From the NCBI GenBank assembly GCA_020161405.1, contig JAIUOD010000003.1, forward strand, positions 343,392 to 407,391: 64,000 bases of DNA, in the 5' to 3' direction. The notes below the pieces were generated by a model that did no database searches, was not told the DNA's origin, and worked only from the letters and a program-made list of their open reading frames with translations. Made by a program: the position numbers and the translations under genes. How positions within the stretch are numbered: the first letter of the stretch is position 1; each line of letters begins with the position of its first letter. The stretch comes from Pseudomonadota bacterium (GTDB lineage Bacteria; Pseudomonadota; Alphaproteobacteria; Caulobacterales; Aquidulcibacteraceae). Of the stretch, positions 58,463 through 64,000 are shown one piece after another.

Positions 58463-58517
58463 TCCGGCTAGCCTCCGCAAGCAGGTGCGATTTGGGACCA
58501 CCCCAAAAAGCGCCGGA
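58463..58517 (-). other. structured 5' leader of rpsB
   Basis: On the minus strand TCCGGC closes with GCCGGA (arms 58512-58517 and 58463-58468), enclosing an inner TTGGG/CCCAA hairpin and a second G/C-rich arm; the stem ends right before the ribosome site of rpsB. Looks like an autoregulatory S2 leader; not matched to a known family here. Confidence 0.45.
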
Positions 58518-58571
58518 CGGACATTTTGATATTTTCAAAACGGCCAAGGCTTGCGTGTGAATTGGCGTTCG

Positions 58572-58600
58572 CCATAGAAAAAAAAGCATAAAAAAGCAAG
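58572..58600 (-). promoter_or_regulatory. promoter of the rpsB operon
   Basis: Minus strand -35 CTTGCT (58600-58595), 17-bp T-rich spacer, -10 CTATGG (58577-58572), about 125 bp before the rpsB start, leaving room for the structured leader. Confidence 0.5.
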
Positions 58601-58648
58601 ACTTGAATTGCCAAAAACAGCTAATTTCAATGGTATTTAGCAGTTAAA

Positions 58649-61600
58649 CTAATATTCAACTATATTGGCAATGCCACCAATTGATTTTAATGCACGCCGC
58701 GCACCAATATCTAGCGGATATCGCCCAGGAAGCAAGACTTCAATTTCACGCGCGTCACTTGATTCAAAAACTAATCTAATCTCGCCAAAATTTGTTGATT
58801 CCATTCCTGAAATTGCTTCTGTAACTTTCTTGATGTCGTCAAAATTTGCATCATTTTCAAGATATAGTTTAGCGCCTTCATACCTTGTATTGGCAATGTT
58901 TTCGACATTATCAAATCTTGATGCGCTTAGTTTTAAATCGCCATCAAGCATTTTGGCATTTGCAACACATGAAACCGCGCGCCCGACAACAACAAATTGG
59001 CGTGCCTGCTCCAAATCTTCGGGACGAACAAAAACTTCATATTCACCCGTTGGGTCAGATAATGTCACCCATGCAAACTTACCGCCACGTTTTGCCGGTC
59101 GCTCTTTAGCGGCACGAACAACGCCCGCCATTCTGAAAACCGCCTCATTAGTTTGCATATATTCTTCAATTTGACCGTAGAAAATGGTTTTGCGTGCGAT
59201 TAATTCTTGCGAAATATCATCAAGTGGATGCCCAGAAAGGAAAAGACCCATTGCGGCAAATTCATTAGATAATCTATCTTGTTCCCCCCAATTGGAAACA
59301 TTTGATAGGGGTGCGCGTGGCGGTGTTGCGCTTTCACCAAAAAGACTAAATTGGTTTTGATCAGCCTCGTTATTTGTTGCTGACGCATGTGACATTAATT
59401 GGTCGGCATTGGCGCAAACCTTTGCCCTATTTGGTTCAATAATGTCAAATGCACCAGCTTTAGCAAGATTTTCAACAGCACGTTTGTTTAAATTACGTGG
59501 GCCAACACGTTCGAAAACTTCGTAAATATTGGTGAAAGAACCACCTTCTTCACGTATTTCAACAAGTTTTTCCATGGCTTTAACGCCAACGTTTTTAACT
59601 GCGCCCAATGCATAAAGTATTTCGCCATTTTCAATCGCAAAATTTGCCTGTGAACGGTTAATATCAGGGCGATTTACAACTATTCCAAGGCGCTTTGCTT
59701 CCTGAACATAAGCACCCAATTTATTTGTATCCTCGATATCGAGTGTCATGGCGGCAACCAAGAACTCAACGGGATAGTGCGCTTTTAAATATGCGGTTTG
59801 ATAGGAAATTACCGCATAAGCCGCCGCGTGTGATTTATTGAAACCATAGCCTGCAAATTTTTGAACCAAATCGAAAATTGTACCCGCAAGGCTTTTGTCG
59901 ATACCTTTTTTGTCAGCACCTTCTGCAAATCTTAGGCGCTGTTGATCCATTTCTTCTTTTAGCTTTTTACCCATTGCACGGCGAAGCATGTCAGCTTCAC
60001 CTAATGAATAACCGGAAAGGATTTGGGCGATTTGCATAACTTGTTCTTGGTAAATTATTACGCCATGGGTTTCTTTTAGAACAGGCAAAAGACTTGGATG
60101 CAAATAATCGGCATTTTGTCGTCCGGCTTTAACATCGCAATAGGTTGGAATATTTTCCATTGGCCCCGGTCTATAAAGCGAAATCAAAGCGATAATATCT
60201 TCAAGGCATGTCGGAACCATTCTGCGAAGAGTATCACGCATACCCTGCCCCTCCAGCTGGAACACGCCAAGCGTTTGGCCTGTTGCAAGGAAGTCAAAAA
60301 CCATTTTATCATCATATCGTTGGGTTGAAAAATCAACTTCGATGCCGCGATTGCGTAATAATTCTATTGCTTTTTGGATAACAGTTAGGGTTTTCAGTCC
60401 CAAGAAGTCAAATTTAACTAGGCCCGCAGATTCCGACCATTTCATATTATATTGGGTAGCGGGAATATCTGATTTTGGGTCTTTATAAAGTGGTACTAAT
60501 TCTTTTAATGGACGCCCCGCAATTACCACGCCCGCAGCATGGGTTGAACAATTACGATAAAGCCCCTCAAGCTCCAATGCAGTATCCAAAAGACCACGAT
60601 GAAGTTCATTTGTATCATATTTTTCTTTTAATTTTGGTTCTATTTCTAGCGCTTTGGCAAGTGTCACGGGATTTGCGGGATTATTTGGAATAAGTTTGGT
60701 AATTTCAGATACTTCATTAAATGACATATCCAAAACCCGCCCCACATCGCGAACCGCCGCGCGTGCTTGTAAAGTTCCGAAAGTGATAATTTGCGAAACT
60801 CGCTCGAAACCGTATTTTTCTTGAACGTAAGATATAACTTCGTCACGCCTTGTTTGGCAAAAGTCGATATCAAAATCGGGCATTGAAATACGTTCTGGAT
60901 TAAGGAAACGCTCAAAAAGAAGGCCAAATTCAAGTGGATCAAGGTCAGTAATTTTAAGCACATAGGCAACCAAAGAACCTGCGCCAGAACCACGACCAGG
61001 GCCAACCGGAATATCATGTGCTTTGGCCCATTTGATAAAGTCCGATACTATCAAGAAATAGCCCGAAAAACCCATTCGATTAATAATATCTAATTCAAAT
61101 TCAAGGCGTGAATTATATTCTTCGACACTTGTAACGGGGGGGCGTTTGCTTAAACGTTCTTGCAGGCCTTCGCGTGCCTGAACTGCCAATTCTTCACTTT
61201 CGCTAAGTCCTTGACCTGATGGAAAACTAGGAAGGATTGGTTTGCGCTTTTTAGCACGTATTGCGCAGCGTTTTGCAATTTCAACAGTATTTTCAATGCA
61301 TTCTGGTAAATCAGCAAAAAGCGCAATCATTTCCTCATCTGTCTTGAAATAATGCTCTTCGGTAAGGCGTTTACGATTATTGTCGGAAAGACGTGAGCCT
61401 TCATTTATACAAGTCAAAACTTCATGCGGATAATGTTTTTCGCGTTTATCATAACGAACATCATTTGTGCCAACAATTGGAATATCTAATTCATAGGCTT
61501 TTTCGAGAAGCGAATTTTCGGTTTGTAATTCATCTTCGCGGCCGTGTCGCCCAATTTCAATATAAAATCTATCTTTGAAAATATTAGATAATTTATGGGT

Positions 61601-62068
61601 TAGAAAATCAAAACCCAAAATATCATTTGCAATAATTGCATTATTTAAAATGCCTTCAAATCCGCCACTTAGGCAAATTAGACCATCTGATAATTCGGCA
61701 ATCAGTTCAATATCAATGCCGTCATCAATATTCTCAATCTCAAGAAATGTAGCAGATGATAAAGCGCAAATATTAGCAAAACCAATTTCATTTTGTGCAT
61801 AAAGCGCGATGCGACCTTTTAATTCATGCGCTTCTGGTTCTTCAATTTTTGCTTTAATAACAACATTAAGGCCAATTATAGGCTGAACACCAGATGCAGC
61901 CAAACTTTCGGAAAATTCAAGCGCGCCAAATAAATTATTATCACAAATCGCAAGCGCAGGTAATGAACGCGATTTGGCAATATTATTAATCTTCTTAACT
62001 GTCATCGCCCCATCAAGCAATGAATAAGCAGATTTCACTTTTAAATGAACAAATTGCGGCGTCGCCAT
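58649..62068 (-). CDS. dnaE: DNA polymerase III alpha subunit
   Basis: 1139 residues from ATG 62068 (GGGGT upstream; the frame is open to 62197 but that part is not conserved). PHP domain at residues 1-280 (FVHLKVKSAYSLLDGAM), polymerase palm with MPDFDIDFC near residue 395, helix-hairpin-helix region and a C-terminal OB domain (FRMAGVVRAAKERPAKRGGKFAW). Main replicative polymerase. The length and PHP start are those of DnaE1, not of the error-prone DnaE2/ImuC, so the nearby SOS box probably serves the small upstream gene, not dnaE. Confidence 0.97.
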   Translation of the reverse strand: MATPQFVHLKVKSAYSLLDGAMTVKKINNIAKSRSLPALAICDNNLFGALEFSESLAASGVQPIIGLNVVIKAKIEEPEAHELKGRIALYAQNEIGFANICALSSATFLEIENIDDGIDIELIAELSDGLICLSGGFEGILNNAIIANDILGFDFLTHKLSNIFKDRFYIEIGRHGREDELQTENSLLEKAYELDIPIVGTNDVRYDKREKHYPHEVLTCINEGSRLSDNNRKRLTEEHYFKTDEEMIALFADLPECIENTVEIAKRCAIRAKKRKPILPSFPSGQGLSESEELAVQAREGLQERLSKRPPVTSVEEYNSRLEFELDIINRMGFSGYFLIVSDFIKWAKAHDIPVGPGRGSGAGSLVAYVLKITDLDPLEFGLLFERFLNPERISMPDFDIDFCQTRRDEVISYVQEKYGFERVSQIITFGTLQARAAVRDVGRVLDMSFNEVSEITKLIPNNPANPVTLAKALEIEPKLKEKYDTNELHRGLLDTALELEGLYRNCSTHAAGVVIAGRPLKELVPLYKDPKSDIPATQYNMKWSESAGLVKFDFLGLKTLTVIQKAIELLRNRGIEVDFSTQRYDDKMVFDFLATGQTLGVFQLEGQGMRDTLRRMVPTCLEDIIALISLYRPGPMENIPTYCDVKAGRQNADYLHPSLLPVLKETHGVIIYQEQVMQIAQILSGYSLGEADMLRRAMGKKLKEEMDQQRLRFAEGADKKGIDKSLAGTIFDLVQKFAGYGFNKSHAAAYAVISYQTAYLKAHYPVEFLVAAMTLDIEDTNKLGAYVQEAKRLGIVVNRPDINRSQANFAIENGEILYALGAVKNVGVKAMEKLVEIREEGGSFTNIYEVFERVGPRNLNKRAVENLAKAGAFDIIEPNRAKVCANADQLMSHASATNNEADQNQFSLFGESATPPRAPLSNVSNWGEQDRLSNEFAAMGLFLSGHPLDDISQELIARKTIFYGQIEEYMQTNEAVFRMAGVVRAAKERPAKRGGKFAWVTLSDPTGEYEVFVRPEDLEQARQFVVVGRAVSCVANAKMLDGDLKLSASRFDNVENIANTRYEGAKLYLENDANFDDIKKVTEAISGMESTNFGEIRLVFESSDAREIEVLLPGRYPLDIGARRALKSIGGIANIVEY

Positions 62069-62256
62069 AATTACCCCATAGAGCGTTTCCCAAAAAATGT
62101 TAAGCGGTTTTTGGATAGAAACGCGACAAAAGAAGGAATCTAGAGTTGAATTTCGATTCAGTCGAAATGGAACACTAGAATAAAAAGGTTGTGCCAAAAT
62201 TCGAATAATATGTCAGTATGAATTAACAATCATACCCAACAAAAAACACCTTACCA

Positions 62257-62355
62257 CTAGCCGAATAAAGCACCAAAAGCCGACGCAACCATAGAAAAAC
62301 CAACGATAGCGGCGAAACCAAGAATATCTTCCCAGCGCAATAATTGTAAATTCAT
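62257..62355 (-). CDS. 32-residue single-span membrane peptide, SOS-regulated, SidA-like candidate
   Basis: Begins MNLQLLRWEDILGF and ends GALFG; 32 codons plus TAG. A short polar start with a Trp/Glu/Asp patch is followed by one hydrophobic span (residues 12-32, rich in Ala, Gly, Val, Phe). AGGGG stands 7 nt before the ATG. A perfect LexA box lies 19 bp upstream over the expected transcription start. Caulobacter SidA is a 29-residue LexA-controlled inner-membrane peptide that stops division through FtsW/FtsN; size, topology and control agree, but homology by sequence is not tested here. The gene lies between lolD and dnaE. A longer frame in another register (62213-62416) covers this region but has no ribosome site and an unlikely composition. 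Confidence 0.7.
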   Translation of the reverse strand: MNLQLLRWEDILGFAAIVGFSMVASAFGALFG

Positions 62356-62366
62356 AACAAACCCCT

Positions 62367-62395
62367 GAAATAAGTTCTTTGTTTGTTCTTATTTC
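62367..62395. promoter_or_regulatory. dyad enclosing the SOS box of the small peptide gene
   Basis: GAAATAAG (62367-62374) and CTTATTTC (62388-62395) are perfect 8-bp arms around 13 bases; the arms share their inner base with the two GTTC half-sites of the LexA box. Could be a second operator or a hairpin at the mRNA 5' end. Confidence 0.5.
62374..62388 (-). promoter_or_regulatory. SOS (LexA) box upstream of the 32-residue peptide gene
   Basis: GTTC-TTTGTTT-GTTC on the plus strand (GAAC-N7-GAAC on the minus strand), a perfect alphaproteobacterial LexA site with the same form as the two boxes before lexA in this window. It lies directly downstream of the predicted -10, where LexA would block initiation. 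Confidence 0.85.
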
Positions 62396-62417
62396 ATGTT
62401 TTGTTCTCATTGGCAAG
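62389..62417 (-). promoter_or_regulatory. promoter of the 32-residue peptide gene
   Basis: Minus strand -35 CTTGCC (62417-62412), 17-bp spacer, -10 AAATAA (62394-62389). Start of transcription expected near 62382, inside the LexA box. Confidence 0.5.
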
Positions 62418-62434
62418 TGTTTTTTTGAAATTTT

Positions 62435-63112
62435 TTATATTTTATGCAAATACCCATTTTCAAGGCGCACAATTGCATCCATTTTATCTGCTAATTCAAG
62501 ATTATGAGTGCCAACTAATGCGGCAACATTTTCCTCTTTTGCAAGTTTTGTAAAGATTTCGAACACTTGAATAGATGTTGTCGGATCAAGATTTCCCGTT
62601 GGCTCATCTGCAAGCAATAAGATTGGCTCATTGGCGAGCGCGCGCCCTATCGCAACCCTTTGCTGTTCCCCTCCCGATAATTGCGCAGGTTTATGCTTCA
62701 TGCGCTCTTTTAATCCAAGTAATTCAAGAAGATATTCAGCACGCTCAAGCGCATGAACAAAAGATTTGCCATTTATCAATTGTGGTAAAGCAATATTTTC
62801 GCGTGCATCAAATTCAGGCAGTAAATTATGAAATTGATATACAAAGCCGATTTTCTCACGCCTAATTAAAGTGCGTGAATTATCGTCTTTGGTAACAATT
62901 TGACCGTCAATTTTTATTTCACCATCTTGTGGCTCTTCTAATAGTCCAGCAGAATGCAAAAGTGATGATTTTCCAGAGCCTGATGGGCCGATAAGGCCGA
63001 TAATTTCACCACGTTTTATGTTTAAATCAACGCCTTTCAAAACCTCTAATTCGCCCGCAAGGGTTTTATAAGTTCTTTTTAGGCCTTTAATTGATAAAGC
63101 TAAATCACTCAT
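62435..63112 (-). CDS. lolD: lipoprotein-releasing ABC transporter ATP-binding protein LolD
   Basis: 225 residues from ATG 63112. Walker A GLIGPSGSGKSSLLH, signature LSGGEQQRVAIGRALA, Walker B LLLADEPTGNLD, and the H-loop GTHNLELA. The ATPase that drives release of outer-membrane lipoproteins from the inner membrane to LolA. Overlaps the stop of the upstream lolC/E gene by 8 bp. Confidence 0.94.
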   Translation of the reverse strand: MSDLALSIKGLKRTYKTLAGELEVLKGVDLNIKRGEIIGLIGPSGSGKSSLLHSAGLLEEPQDGEIKIDGQIVTKDDNSRTLIRREKIGFVYQFHNLLPEFDARENIALPQLINGKSFVHALERAEYLLELLGLKERMKHKPAQLSGGEQQRVAIGRALANEPILLLADEPTGNLDPTTSIQVFEIFTKLAKEENVAALVGTHNLELADKMDAIVRLENGYLHKI

Positions 63113-64000
63113 AACGTAGTGCCTCAACTGGGTCGAGATTGGCGGCGCGCCAAGCCGGCGGAATTGTTACCAAGACACTCATGATGAGTGCAAAAACTGC
63201 GGTATAGATAACTTCTGACCATTCAACATGCGCGGGAATTTGCGATAGAAAATAAACTTCTGATGGAAAAACAGGACCGAAAACAGTCTCAACACCTTTT
63301 TGAATAAGGCCGATATTTACGCAAAATAATGTTCCGAATAAAACACCGCAAATCGTACCCAAGACACCAATACTTGCGCCAATCATAATGAAAATACGCA
63401 TTATTGATAAACGCGTTGCACCCATTGTTCTAAGAACGGCAATATCGCGCCCCTTATTTTTAACAAGCATAACAAGGCCAGAAATGATATTAAGCGCGGC
63501 AATCAAAACCAAAAGCATAAGGATAAGGCGCATTACAACACGCTCTGTACCCAATGCTGAAACAAGGCTTGCCGATTGATTACGCCAATCACTTAATAAT
63601 GAGCCATCAACATAATTTGCCAATTGCCCCATGATTTTACTACTTTCATCGGGATTTTTGACACGCAATTCAATCATGTCAATTCGCATGTCACGACTAA
63701 AAAATAATTGTGCTTGCTCTAATGGCATATAAATAAGGCTCTTGTCATATTCACTCATGCCAATATTGAAAACTGCGCCAATTTTATAGTCTTTTGAACG
63801 TGGCGTTGAACCAAAGGCGGTTTGCGCCCCATCTGGTGCAAGCAATGTTATATAATCACCCGCCATAACACCTAATTGACGCGCAAGACCAGTTCCGACA
63901 ATTATTTCATCGCCACCATATTCACCCTTGCCATATTCGTTCAAAGAACCATCAACAATATGTTCAGATATTGTCTTTAATTCCATTATATCATCGCGGC
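63105..64000 (-). CDS. lolC: lipoprotein-releasing ABC transporter permease LolC/LolE, N-terminus outside window
   Basis: 298 codons visible; the frame is open to the window edge (RDDIMELKT... at 63995-63969), so ATG 63986 is internal and roughly the first quarter of the protein is missing. Periplasmic MacB-like domain (GGDEIIVGTGLARQLGVMAGDY), then three spans: VMRLILMLLVLIAALNIISGLVMLV, a second with IFIMIGASIGVLGTICGVLFG, a third near the end, and the characteristic terminal PAWRAANLDPVEALRYE. Works with LolD. Many alphaproteobacteria have one permease that merges the LolC and LolE roles, so the symbol is approximate. Confidence 0.9.
   Translation of the reverse strand, partial: RDDIMELKTISEHIVDGSLNEYGKGEYGGDEIIVGTGLARQLGVMAGDYITLLAPDGAQTAFGSTPRSKDYKIGAVFNIGMSEYDKSLIYMPLEQAQLFFSRDMRIDMIELRVKNPDESSKIMGQLANYVDGSLLSDWRNQSASLVSALGTERVVMRLILMLLVLIAALNIISGLVMLVKNKGRDIAVLRTMGATRLSIMRIFIMIGASIGVLGTICGVLFGTLFCVNIGLIQKGVETVFGPVFPSEVYFLSQIPAHVEWSEVIYTAVFALIMSVLVTIPPAWRAANLDPVEALRYE

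Noticed and set aside
62213-62416. 67-codon minus-strand frame over the small SOS peptide gene
   Set aside because: Rich in Arg, Cys, Phe and Trp with no ribosome site; the 32-codon frame in another register has the ribosome site and a sensible membrane span.
1-64000. CRISPR arrays, IS elements, prophage or integrase genes
   Set aside because: Looked for repeats with regular spacers, transposase or integrase motifs and terminal inverted repeats; none seen. The only long repetition is the protein-repeat region of the autotransporter gene.

Overview
The window is a 64 kb stretch of an AT-rich alphaproteobacterial chromosome, ordinary free-living core genome rather than a phage, plasmid or island. 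The evidence is gene content and order: the rpsB-tsf-pyrH-frr-uppS-cdsA-dxr-rseP-bamA-skp-lpxD-fabZ-lpxA-lpxI-lpxB block, the gltA-gltX-comEC-lexA block next to it, two glutamyl-tRNA synthetases, a split metH, a PopZ-type protein, and LexA boxes of the alphaproteobacterial direct-repeat type (GTTC-N7-GTTC). The order within the Alphaproteobacteria cannot be fixed from sequence alone. No IS element, prophage or CRISPR array was seen.

Layout. 1-2.8 kb: aldehyde dehydrogenase (cut by the window edge), a TorF-type porin and a DUF779 protein, each closed by a hairpin terminator. 2.8-9.2 kb: a giant repeat-built autotransporter-like surface protein that is broken by one single-base frameshift. 9.2-9.9 kb: an ArsR regulator with two BigR-like cysteines, and tRNA-Ser. 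10-19.6 kb: an organic-acid module made of an MHS transporter, a DcaP-like outer-membrane channel, a CrbS/CrbR-type two-component system whose kinase carries a transporter-like membrane domain, and propionyl-CoA synthetase. 19.6-23.3 kb: RNase P RNA, a cell-wall amidase, an EamA exporter, a DjlA-like co-chaperone and two unknown small membrane proteins. 23.3-28.9 kb: a methionine-cycle operon (ArsR-methyltransferase, metF, metH in two pieces). 29-36.3 kb: rnhA, a flavin reductase, a hydrolase, valS, popZ, a Pcm-like methyltransferase, tRNA-Cys, tRNA-Asn and a LOG-family protein. 36.3-43.5 kb: gltX1, lexA, comEC, gltX2, gltA. 43.5-58.6 kb: the translation / isoprenoid / phospholipid / outer-membrane-assembly / lipid A operon on the minus strand. 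58.6-64 kb: dnaE, a 32-residue membrane peptide under an SOS box, lolD and part of lolC/E.

How the genes work together. Three themes stand out. (1) Envelope building: CdsA, UppS, Dxr, RseP, BamA, Skp, LpxD/A/I/B, FabZ and Lol sit together and supply lipids, lipid A, barrel assembly and lipoprotein sorting. (2) Short-chain acid use: DcaP plus the MHS permease would bring the acid in, PrpE would activate it, and CrbS/CrbR would sense supply. (3) DNA-damage control: lexA has two back-to-back LexA boxes, and a third perfect box lies at the promoter of an otherwise easily missed 32-residue single-span peptide between lolD and dnaE. That peptide has the size, topology and control expected of a SidA-like SOS division inhibitor and is the most interesting item in the window.
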